From PFL42 sp964492235 (GTDB lineage: Bacteria; Chloroflexota; Anaerolineae; Anaerolineales; E44-bin32): DNA of 23,732 nucleotides. Positions 16,484-23,732 of the stretch are shown piece by piece. The notes under the pieces were generated by a model. That model was not told where the DNA came from, ran no database searches, and was given only the letters and a program-made list of their open reading frames with translations. Location of the stretch: NCBI GenBank assembly GCA_964492235.1, contig CAZBJQ010000029.1:1-23732 (forward strand). Reading direction: 5' to 3'. The translations under genes were made by a program, and so were the position numbers. The stretch's first letter is position 1. Every line of letters starts with the position of its first letter.

Positions 16484-16515
16484 CGGGATACTCAACATCG
16501 ATGTCGGAGGAAGCC

Positions 16516-17703
<1,188 letters not shown>

Positions 17704-17759
17704 CATTCGGCCCGGGGCGCCCGGCACGGCTGGCCGCGGTGTGAGCCGTTGGCCGTCCC

Positions 17760-17774
17760 ACGCCCGCCGGGCGT
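17760..17774 (+). terminator. hairpin after the acyl-CoA dehydrogenase gene
   Basis: Bases 17760-17765 pair with 17769-17774 (ACGCCC/GGGCGT) around a 3-base loop, 57 bases after the stop. The following bases are not T-rich, so termination strength is doubtful. Confidence 0.3.
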
Positions 17775-17804
17775 TCCGTCAATCAGCAACGGATAGTGTC
17801 AGGT

Positions 17805-17810
17805 TAGAAT
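17805..17810 (+). promoter_or_regulatory. candidate -10 box for the selenoprotein gene
   Basis: TAGAAT lies 69 bases before the ATG at 17880. No good -35 was found. The leader that would follow contains a small GAGGT-GGA-ACCTC hairpin at 17820-17832. Confidence 0.3.
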
Positions 17811-17879
17811 TCCGTCGGTGAGGTGGAACCTCAGGTGACTGCGTCCTGTCGAAGGATCCCCTGCTCACCCGGAGGTAGC

Positions 17880-18425
17880 ATGCGTAGTATTTGTGCGACA
17901 CTCGCATTGGCCTTCGCCCTGGCTGGCTGCCAGCCTGCGCCGATGGACGGGCTTCGGGTTGGCGCCGAGGCCCCGGCCTTCTCGTTGCCCGCGGTCGGCG
18001 GCGGCCGGGTCGCCCTGGCCGACTACGCCGGCGTCAGCCCGGTGGTGCTGTTCTTCCACATGGCGGTCGGTTGACCGCCGTGCATGCAGCAGGTCGTGGA
18101 CCTGCAGAACAACTCCGACTTCCAGGCCCTTGGCGTTCCGGTTCTAAGCATCGCCTTCGACTCGGTGGAAGAGATGTCCCCTGAGGCCAAGGCGCTGGGG
18201 ATCACCTCGGTCCCGATGCTGAGCGATGTCGACCACTCGGTATCCGAGGCCTTTGAGGTGCTGCAGTGGGCCGTCAAGACCGGCGAGCCCGGCCACACGT
18301 TTGTCCTGGTCGACAAGGACGGGCGCATCGCATGGATACAGGACTACGGGGCACCGGAAAACCGTGGCGTAATGTATGTGCCGATCGAGGAACTCACGCA
18401 ACGCATCGGCGAGGCGCTGCGCTAG
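17880..18425 (+). CDS. peroxiredoxin-like selenoprotein lipoprotein (UGA read as selenocysteine)
   Basis: 181 residues if TGA at 18072-18074 is selenocysteine 65; both halves are in the same frame. ATG 17880 follows GGAGGT closely. Residues 1-17 form a lipoprotein signal ending LAGC, with Cys17 the lipid anchor, so the protein acts outside the membrane. The rest is a redoxin (AhpC/TSA-like) domain: GAEAPAFSLPAVGGGRVAL, strand VVLFFHMAVG, then U65-P-P-C68, SVPMLSDVDHSVSEAF and GHTFVLVDKDGRIAWIQDYG. The split falls exactly where the peroxidatic or first CxxC cysteine belongs. After export only Sec65 and Cys68 remain as redox residues, apart from lipidated Cys17. A hairpin starts 14 bases past the TGA. 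A point mutation or sequencing error is the alternative, but is unlikely at this position. The role is probably reduction of peroxides or of oxidised envelope thiols; the substrate is unknown. Confidence 0.88.
18072..18107 (+). promoter_or_regulatory. selenocysteine codon with candidate bacterial SECIS hairpin
   Basis: The UGA (18072-18074) is followed by a 7-base-pair perfect stem, 18089-18095 with 18099-18105, closed by the loop GUG (18096-18098); Cys87-type flanking pair 18087-18107 extends it past one A-A mismatch. An alternative fold pairs 18085-18089 with 18102-18106 and leaves a 3-base bulge. The apical G and U sit at positions 25-26 counted from the U of UGA, close to positions 23-24 in the E. 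coli fdhF element, from memory. SelB would bind this loop. The structure was folded by eye. Confidence 0.65.
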
Positions 18426-18469
18426 TGCAAGGCGTCGCAGGCTAAGGATCGGCGGAGAACAAACCCGCG

Positions 18470-20905
18470 ATGCCCACCCAAAGGAAACGTCGGCAGCCGT
18501 CGAAGCCAGATCGACCGCGGAAGAGGTCCAAGCGCCCTGCCGCCGTCTCCAAACCTGTTTCGGCCGACGCCGGGACCGAGATCACTTACCAGAGAGAAGG
18601 TCCGGCCGAGTCCGAGACTATCCGTCTCGGGGTTAGCATCCAGCCGGGGACCCGGGTGCGTTTGACGGTCGAGGCCTCGGAGGTCGGCGAGTGGCCTCGA
18701 GTTATCTTCCAGCACACGGTCGGCGAACTGCGGCCGGCGGACCTACCTCCTCCCCAGCTGCCGGTCTCGGCCCCCACTCCGGCCGAGCCGTCCCCGGCCC
18801 CTGCCTCGTGGCGCGACGGGTGGCAGGAGCGCCGGCGGCGTCTTGCCGTTTGGTGGCTGCGAACTTCAGCCAACATGCGGACGGGGCCGGTGTCACCCGC
18901 GGTCGAGATCGCCTTGTTCGCCTGCTCGGTGCTTGTCTACCTGGCCGTCCGCCTGTACCGCATCTCCGACTTCCCGATCTACTTCTTCACCGATGAAGCT
19001 GTACAGACCGTCCTGGCGGCGGATTTCGTGCGTGACGGATACCGTGATTTTCTGGGCAACTACTGGCCGACGTATTTCCAGAACGTCTATCGTTTCAACC
19101 TGAGCTTCTCAGTCTACGCCCAGCTGATTCCCTATCTCCTGTTCGGCAAGTCGGTCTTCGTCACACGGGCTACGGCGGCCATCCTCACACTTCCCGGCGC
19201 CATCGCTATCGGCTTGGCGCTGCGCGACTTCTTCCGCTTGCGCTTTTGGTGGGCGGGCATCCTGGTCCTATCGATGGTTCCCGCCTGGTTCCTCCACTCG
19301 CGCACCGCATTCGAAACCGCGCTCATGACCTCGTTCTTTGCCTGCTCCCTCTACTTCTACCTGCGCTACCGGCTGCGTTCACCCGTCAGCCTGTATCTGG
19401 CGCTGGTCTTCGGCGCCATGGCGTTTTACACGTACAGTCCCGGGCAGATCATCGTCCCGGCGACGGCCTTGCTGCTACTGGCCCTCGACTTCCCGTATCA
19501 TCGCCAACATGGCAAGGTGGTGCTGCGGGGCTTGCTCCTGCTGGTACTGCTTGCGCTCCCGTATCTACGCTTCTACTTGCTGATGCCCGAAGCGCAAGGA
19601 CAGATCCTGCGCATCCTTGACAGCCCGTGGTCCCAGCCCACCCCTCTGGCGGACAAGGTGATGTACTCCCTTCAGGCCTATGCCCGCGGCATCAGTCCGG
19701 CTTACTGGTTCTGGCCTAACGACCACGACCTGGCGCGACACACTATGAACGGTCACGGGCACATGATGCGTTGGATGTTCCCCTTCGCCTTGATCGGGCT
19801 CATCCAAGCCGTGCGCGGCTGGCGCCATCCCGCACATCGCGCCCTGCTGGCCTGCCTGCTCGCCATCCCTTTGGCCGGGGCCATCGCCGGCGCAGGAATC
19901 ACCCGGTTATTGTCGTTTGTCATTCCGGCGACGATGCTGGTGGTCATCGGGCTGGATCTTCCGATCCATCTGGTCCTTCGGAGATTCCCGCGCAGCGCCA
20001 CCGGGCTGGCCCTGGCCACCTTCCTCGTGCTGACCAGCCTCAACCTGCTGCTCCTGCGGGACAGCCTGGTCAACGGGCCGCTGTGGAATCGCATCTACGG
20101 CATGGAGATGCAATACGGAGCATCGCAGGTCTTCGCCGAGGTGCAGGAGATTCTTCGGGAGAACCCCAAACAGCAAGTGCTTGTCTCGCCCACCTGGGGT
20201 AACGGTATCGACATTGTGCGACGCTTCTTCCTGCCGGACAGCGTCCCGGTCGAGGTCGGCAATGCCGACAGGTTCCTCAGCGACATGGGTGACCTCACGG
20301 CTGACCTGCTCTTTGTGCTCACACCGGAAGAATACCGCGCCCTGCTCCAGGACCCGAAGATCGCCAACCTGCGCGTCGAGCGCACCCTCCCCTATCCCGA
20401 CGGCACGACCGGGTTCTACTTCGTCCGCATGACGTACTCGCCGGCGGCCGAGGCGCTGTTTGCGCAGGAGCGCGAGGAACGCAGCCGGCCGGTGACCGAG
20501 ACCATCGACCTGGATGGCGAGCAGGTGCAGGTCACACACCCGGTCTTTGACAGCGGAAATCTCGGCCATGTATTCGACAAAGACCCGTATACGCTGGCAC
20601 GGGGCATGGAAGCAAACCCCTTCCTGCTGGACATCGTTTTTCCCACACCGCGAACCCTCACTGGCCTGTTGCTGACAACCGGGAGCATGGACATTGGACT
20701 GCAGGCCGAGCTCTTCAGCGACAGCCAGAGTGGCCCTGTCGTAGTAAAGCAGGAATTCGTGGACCTGCCCCCGGACCCGACGGTCCATTTGGCGTTTCCC
20801 CCAGAGCTCGGGCCGGTTACGCGGTTGCGCCTCCTGATCAGCCAACTCTACGTCGCAGGCCCTTCCAAGGTCCACATTCGAGAGCTGGCCTTGGAGCAGC
20901 CTTAG
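18470..20905 (+). CDS. GT-C membrane glycosyltransferase with C-terminal discoidin-like domain
   Basis: 811 residues. The first 25 are strongly basic, and an approximately 65-residue soluble segment and a Pro-rich stretch (91-112) follow before the first membrane helix at about 145-160. The first external loop has YFFTDEAVQ (Asp175-Glu176), the acidic pair of PMT-like GT-C enzymes, and about ten further helices continue to around residue 530. A periplasm-type soluble part follows. The last about 110 residues (HVFDKDPYTLARG, FLLDIVFPTPRTLTGLLL, RLRLLISQLY, VHIRELALEQ) look like an F5/8C/discoidin carbohydrate-binding beta-sandwich. It should move sugars from a lipid-linked donor to envelope acceptors. 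It is only distantly similar to the two tandem enzymes upstream. The ribosome site before ATG 18470 is weak (GGAG about 14 bases away). Confidence 0.82.
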   Translation: MPTQRKRRQPSKPDRPRKRSKRPAAVSKPVSADAGTEITYQREGPAESETIRLGVSIQPGTRVRLTVEASEVGEWPRVIFQHTVGELRPADLPPPQLPVSAPTPAEPSPAPASWRDGWQERRRRLAVWWLRTSANMRTGPVSPAVEIALFACSVLVYLAVRLYRISDFPIYFFTDEAVQTVLAADFVRDGYRDFLGNYWPTYFQNVYRFNLSFSVYAQLIPYLLFGKSVFVTRATAAILTLPGAIAIGLALRDFFRLRFWWAGILVLSMVPAWFLHSRTAFETALMTSFFACSLYFYLRYRLRSPVSLYLALVFGAMAFYTYSPGQIIVPATALLLLALDFPYHRQHGKVVLRGLLLLVLLALPYLRFYLLMPEAQGQILRILDSPWSQPTPLADKVMYSLQAYARGISPAYWFWPNDHDLARHTMNGHGHMMRWMFPFALIGLIQAVRGWRHPAHRALLACLLAIPLAGAIAGAGITRLLSFVIPATMLVVIGLDLPIHLVLRRFPRSATGLALATFLVLTSLNLLLLRDSLVNGPLWNRIYGMEMQYGASQVFAEVQEILRENPKQQVLVSPTWGNGIDIVRRFFLPDSVPVEVGNADRFLSDMGDLTADLLFVLTPEEYRALLQDPKIANLRVERTLPYPDGTTGFYFVRMTYSPAAEALFAQEREERSRPVTETIDLDGEQVQVTHPVFDSGNLGHVFDKDPYTLARGMEANPFLLDIVFPTPRTLTGLLLTTGSMDIGLQAELFSDSQSGPVVVKQEFVDLPPDPTVHLAFPPELGPVTRLRLLISQLYVAGPSKVHIRELALEQP

Positions 20906-20942
20906 CCTGACCCGCGGAAGCTGTGTGTCCGTGCGAAGACGC

Positions 20943-20948
20943 TATAAT
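20943..20948 (+). promoter_or_regulatory. candidate -10 box for the MDR oxidoreductase
   Basis: A perfect TATAAT lies 92 bases before the TTG start at 21040, in the gap after the glycosyltransferase gene. No clear -35 is seen at the right distance. Confidence 0.4.
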
Positions 20949-21039
20949 CGTGCTTGCATGTGATCGCAGGCACAGCCCCTTCGCGCCTGTGTCGTCCTGG
21001 CGCATGCAAGCCCCCTTCCCTGCCCCTGGAGGTCGACGG

Positions 21040-22074
21040 TTGAAAGCGATTGGCTTCGATCGGCATGGCGGTCCGGACGTCCTGCGCATGATGGAAGTGA
21101 TGGACCCGGATCCCGGCCCCGGCCAGGTGCGGGTTCGGTTGCAGGCAGCCGCCCTCAACCAGGTCGATGTCTGGACACGCAACGGATGGCCTGGCCTCAA
21201 ACTCACCTTGCCACACATTCCCGGCGCCGACGGGGCCGGCTTGGTCGACCAGCTCGGCGAGGGCGTGACCTTACCGTCCCTGGGGACGCGGGTTGTCATC
21301 AATGGCAATCTGAGCTGCGGTGCGTGCCCAGCCTGCGAGGCTGGCAAAGACAACCTGTGTCGTTCCTGGAAGCTGCTGGGCGAAACCGTGCGCGGGACCT
21401 ATGCTCAGTACGTCGTCGTCCCGGCCATCAACCTGCTGCCGCTTCCAGATGGGTTTGACGTGCATGCCGCGGCCGCGGCCAGCCTGGTCTTCCTGACGGG
21501 TTGGCATTCGTTGATCACCCGCGGCGGGCTGCAGGCAGGTGAGAGAGTCCTGATCGTCGGCGCCTCCGGCGGCGTCAACACCGCCTGCATCCAGATCGCC
21601 AAGTGGGCGGGGGCGACGGTCTTTGTCATCGGGTCCAGTCGCGACAAGCTGGCTCTGGCGGAGTCCCTGGGAGCCGACGTGGTCATCGACCGGAAGGGCA
21701 TGGAAAACTGGTCCAAGGCGGTCTTCGAGGCCGCCGGACGCAAGGGCATGGACCTGGTTGTCGACAACGTGGGCGCCGGGACCATGCCGCTGAGCCTGCG
21801 ATGCGCAGCCAAGGCAGGACGGATCCTGACAGTAGGCAACACCGGCGGGCCTGTGTTCGAGATCGACAACCGCCTGGTGTTTGGGAAACACCTGTCGATC
21901 CTGGGCTCGACCATGGGGACACATTCCGACTTCCGGGCCGTTATGCAGTTGGTGTTTCAGGGGCAGCTTCGGCCGGTGGTAGACCGTACCTATCCCCTGG
22001 GCCAGGCGGCGCAGGCCCAGCAACGCCTGGAGGCAGGCCAGCAGATGGGCAAGATCACCCTTGCGGTGGACTGA
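21040..22074 (+). CDS. zinc-binding MDR-family alcohol dehydrogenase/quinone reductase-like oxidoreductase
   Basis: 344 residues from a TTG start with GGAGGT exactly 6 bases before it; an ATG at 21004 has no ribosome site. The protein then begins MKAIGFDRHGGPDVLRM, typical of the family. Structural zinc ligands Cys93, Cys96, Cys99 and Cys107 are in SCGACPACEAGKDNLC. The usual catalytic zinc residues appear absent: the position of the first Cys reads NQVDVW (residues 40-45), and the GHE motif reads GAD (62-64). The nucleotide fold has VLIVGASGGVNTACIQIAK (170-188), suggesting NADPH. It probably reduces enoyl or quinone-like substrates rather than oxidising alcohols; the substrate is unknown. 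A short gap separates it from the downstream membrane-protein gene on the same strand. Confidence 0.9.
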   Translation: MKAIGFDRHGGPDVLRMMEVMDPDPGPGQVRVRLQAAALNQVDVWTRNGWPGLKLTLPHIPGADGAGLVDQLGEGVTLPSLGTRVVINGNLSCGACPACEAGKDNLCRSWKLLGETVRGTYAQYVVVPAINLLPLPDGFDVHAAAAASLVFLTGWHSLITRGGLQAGERVLIVGASGGVNTACIQIAKWAGATVFVIGSSRDKLALAESLGADVVIDRKGMENWSKAVFEAAGRKGMDLVVDNVGAGTMPLSLRCAAKAGRILTVGNTGGPVFEIDNRLVFGKHLSILGSTMGTHSDFRAVMQLVFQGQLRPVVDRTYPLGQAAQAQQRLEAGQQMGKITLAVD

Positions 22075-22109
22075 GCTTTTCGGTGGATACAGCGTCTGAG
22101 CCAGAACCC

Positions 22110-22523
22110 ATGCAGGAGCCAGCCTTGCGCCGTCCGCTTTCCGTAACCCTGCTGACCCTTGGCGGGTTATCGTTCACGGTCTGGTATGCCATCCGCCTGG
22201 TGGCCGGGCTGTCCTTGCCGCCCCTGCCCTTGTCCGTTCCGGAATGGTACTTGCCACTGACGGGAGCCGTCTGGGTGGCTTGCGGCCTGCTGGCTCTCGT
22301 CGGACTTGTGCGCCATCGGCCGTGGGCGCCCGCCGTGATCGGTTGGACCGGGCTGGTGTACGTGCTGTGGCGGCTGGCGGACCGCCTGCTGCTTGCCCGT
22401 TCGGACTATGCCGCCCGGACGCTGCCGGGAATGGCCGGGCTCCTGCTGCTCGGCCTGGCGGCCGTGTGGTGGATGCTGCGGCGGCCCGCAGCCCGGAGCT
22501 ACTTTCAGGAGTCGGCCCCATGA
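22110..22523 (+). CDS. four-helix membrane protein of unknown function
   Basis: 137 residues from ATG 22110; an in-frame GTG at 22083 is an alternative, and neither has a strong ribosome site. Hydrophobic segments lie at about residues 14-32 (LLTLGGLSFTVWYAIRLVAG), 47-67, 75-95 and 110-127. The tail is Arg-rich (RRPAARSYF). No motif is recognised. Its TGA overlaps the ATG of the carboxyltransferase gene (ATGA, 22520-22523), so the two are translationally coupled. It starts 35 bases after the oxidoreductase stop, so all three probably form one operon. The frame is open for a long way upstream, but that part runs through the oxidoreductase gene and is a shadow. Confidence 0.75.
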   Translation: MQEPALRRPLSVTLLTLGGLSFTVWYAIRLVAGLSLPPLPLSVPEWYLPLTGAVWVACGLLALVGLVRHRPWAPAVIGWTGLVYVLWRLADRLLLARSDYAARTLPGMAGLLLLGLAAVWWMLRRPAARSYFQESAP

Positions 22524-23732
22524 GCCACAGTGACAAGTTCGACCAACTGCGCAAGCTGCGCGAGGAAGCCCTCGCCGAGGGCGACTCGAAGCGCGTCGAC
22601 GCCCAGCACGGTCGCGGGCGGCTGACGGCTCGCGAGCGCCTCGATTTGCTGCTTGACAAAGGCTCTTTCCGCGAGACAGACATGTTCGTCACCCACCGCA
22701 CCACCGATTTCGGCCTCGACCAAAGGAAGGTGCTGTCCGACAGCGTGATCACGGGCTGGGGGACCATCGAGGGGCGGCTGGTGTACGCCTTCTCGCAGGA
22801 CTTCACCGTCTTCGGCGGGAGTCTGGGGGAGGTGCATGCAGAGAAATTGTGCAAGCTCATGGATATGGCCATGAAGAGCGGGGCGCCGCTCATCGGCCTG
22901 AATGATTCGGGCGGGGCTCGCATCCAGGAAGGGGTAGTCTCGCTGGGCGGCTACGCCGATATCTTCCTGCGCAACACCCTGGCCTCGGGAGTGATCCCCC
23001 AGATCAGCGCCATCATGGGCCCGTGCGCCGGCGGCGCCGTCTACTCACCGGCGCTCACCGACTTCATCTTCATGGTGCGCAATTCGTCCTACATGTTCGT
23101 CACCGGTCCGGATGTCGTCAAGACGGTGACCCACGAGGACGTTACCTTCGAGCAGCTTGGAGGCGCCGACGTCCACGCCTCGACCTCCGGCGTCTGCCAC
23201 TATGTGGCGGACAACGACGCCGACTGCCTGTTCATGATCCGCCTGTTGCTCTCGTATTTGCCGCAGAACAACATGGAGGACCCGGCCTTCCTGGCCACCG
23301 GCGATGACCGGCTGCGCACCGAGGCGGCGCTGGACGCCATCATCCCCGATGATCCTAGCAAACCCTACGATATGCGGGAGATCATCCGGCTCATCGTCGA
23401 CAACGGCGCCTTCTTCGAGATGCAGGAGCACTACGCCCCCAATCTCGTGATCGGTTATGCCAGGCTGGGCGGCCACAGCGTCGGGATCGTCGCCAACCAG
23501 CCGGCGGTCCTGGCCGGCGTGCTCGACATCAATTCATCGGACAAGGCGGCTCGCTTCGTTCGCTTCTGCGACTCCTTCAACATCCCGATTGTCACCTTTG
23601 TCGATGTCCCCGGCTTCATGCCCGGCACGGGCCAGGAACACGGAGGCATCATTCGCCACGGCGCCAAACTGCTCTTCGCCTGCTGCGAAGCCACCGTCCC
23701 CAAGATCACCGTCATCACCCGCAAGGCCTACG
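22520..23732 (+). CDS. propionyl/methylmalonyl-CoA carboxyltransferase beta subunit, 3' truncated
   Basis: The frame is open from ATG 22520 to the window edge: 404 codons of about 515 expected, with no interruption. It begins MSHSDKFDQLRKLREEALAE and has the family motifs HGRGRLTARERLDLLLD, YAFSQDFTVFGGSLGE, DSGGARIQEGVVSLGGY, GPCAGGAVYSPALTDF, VTGPDVVKTVTHEDVT, and in the second half the VDVPGFMPGTGQEHGGIIRHGAKL segment (seen as two parts, PGFMPGTGQEH and GGIIRHGAKL). The G-rich turns form the oxyanion holes for acyl-CoA and carboxybiotin. The enzyme moves carboxyl from biotin to propionyl-CoA (PCC beta), or runs the decarboxylase/transcarboxylase version; these cannot be separated from this subunit alone. 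Coupled to the preceding membrane protein. Confidence 0.94.
   Translation, partial: MSHSDKFDQLRKLREEALAEGDSKRVDAQHGRGRLTARERLDLLLDKGSFRETDMFVTHRTTDFGLDQRKVLSDSVITGWGTIEGRLVYAFSQDFTVFGGSLGEVHAEKLCKLMDMAMKSGAPLIGLNDSGGARIQEGVVSLGGYADIFLRNTLASGVIPQISAIMGPCAGGAVYSPALTDFIFMVRNSSYMFVTGPDVVKTVTHEDVTFEQLGGADVHASTSGVCHYVADNDADCLFMIRLLLSYLPQNNMEDPAFLATGDDRLRTEAALDAIIPDDPSKPYDMREIIRLIVDNGAFFEMQEHYAPNLVIGYARLGGHSVGIVANQPAVLAGVLDINSSDKAARFVRFCDSFNIPIVTFVDVPGFMPGTGQEHGGIIRHGAKLLFACCEATVPKITVITRKAY

Noticed and set aside
17823..18074. Gene ending at the TGA (first half of the redoxin) as a complete short protein
   Set aside because: It would stop just before the redox centre of the fold, and the remaining domain continues in the same frame; the joined selenoprotein explains both.
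18084..18425. Separate gene starting at ATG 18084
   Set aside because: No ribosome site precedes it, and it would lack the N-terminal half of the redoxin fold.
19907..20875. 322-codon minus-strand open frame
   Set aside because: Antisense to the clear 811-residue glycosyltransferase, with no protein-like features.

Overview
The window is GC-rich, densely coded bacterial chromosome. The gene mix suggests an uncultured Chloroflexota bacterium of the Anaerolineae type: a GatCAB amidotransferase, several very large GT-C glycosyltransferases, a Roadblock/LC7 signalling protein, lipoproteins with typical lipobox signals, and acyl-CoA enzymes scattered in small operons. That placement is an inference from gene content; there is no rRNA gene to confirm it. 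I found no tRNA, rRNA, CRISPR array, insertion sequence or phage gene.

Layout. Positions 2-319 hold the C-terminal end of a PfkB-family sugar kinase. Positions 488-1555 hold, on the minus strand, a biotin-protein ligase without a DNA-binding domain and a 71-residue single-helix membrane protein. Positions 1626-4299 hold, on the plus strand, a HIT-family hydrolase/transferase, a thiolase and a 3-hydroxyacyl-CoA dehydrogenase; the last two are a tight pair. Positions 4491-5840 encode a secreted PD40 beta-propeller protein. Positions 6040-7485 (minus) hold a two-gene signalling unit: a Roadblock/LC7 protein and a HAMP membrane protein with no output domain. Positions 7671-8602 (minus) hold a GNAT acetyltransferase and a doubtful ORF.

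Positions 8630-16401 (minus) carry gatC, gatA and gatB. gatC and gatA overlap, but gatB is separated from them by two related, tandem GT-C membrane glycosyltransferases. Positions 16516-17703 (plus) encode an acyl-CoA dehydrogenase.

Positions 17880-18425 are the most notable part: a peroxiredoxin-like lipoprotein whose reading frame is split by one in-frame TGA (18072-18074) exactly at the first position of a U-P-P-C redox motif. A stable hairpin lies just downstream, in the place expected of a bacterial SECIS element. This is very probably a selenoprotein, which an ordinary gene caller would break into two pieces.

Positions 18470-20905 encode an 811-residue GT-C glycosyltransferase with a C-terminal discoidin-like domain. 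Positions 21040-22074 encode a zinc-containing MDR oxidoreductase with a TTG start. Positions 22110-22523 encode a four-helix membrane protein whose stop overlaps the start of a propionyl/methylmalonyl-CoA carboxyltransferase beta subunit, which runs off the window end.

How the genes fit together: thiolase, hydroxyacyl-CoA dehydrogenase, acyl-CoA dehydrogenase and acyl-CoA carboxyltransferase point to fatty-acid or branched-acid oxidation ending in propionyl-CoA. The biotin ligase would modify the biotin carrier of that carboxylase. GatCAB makes Gln-tRNA(Gln) and/or Asn-tRNA(Asn). The three GT-C proteins would glycosylate cell-envelope lipids or proteins. Several intergenic regions share a TAGAAT-type -10 box.
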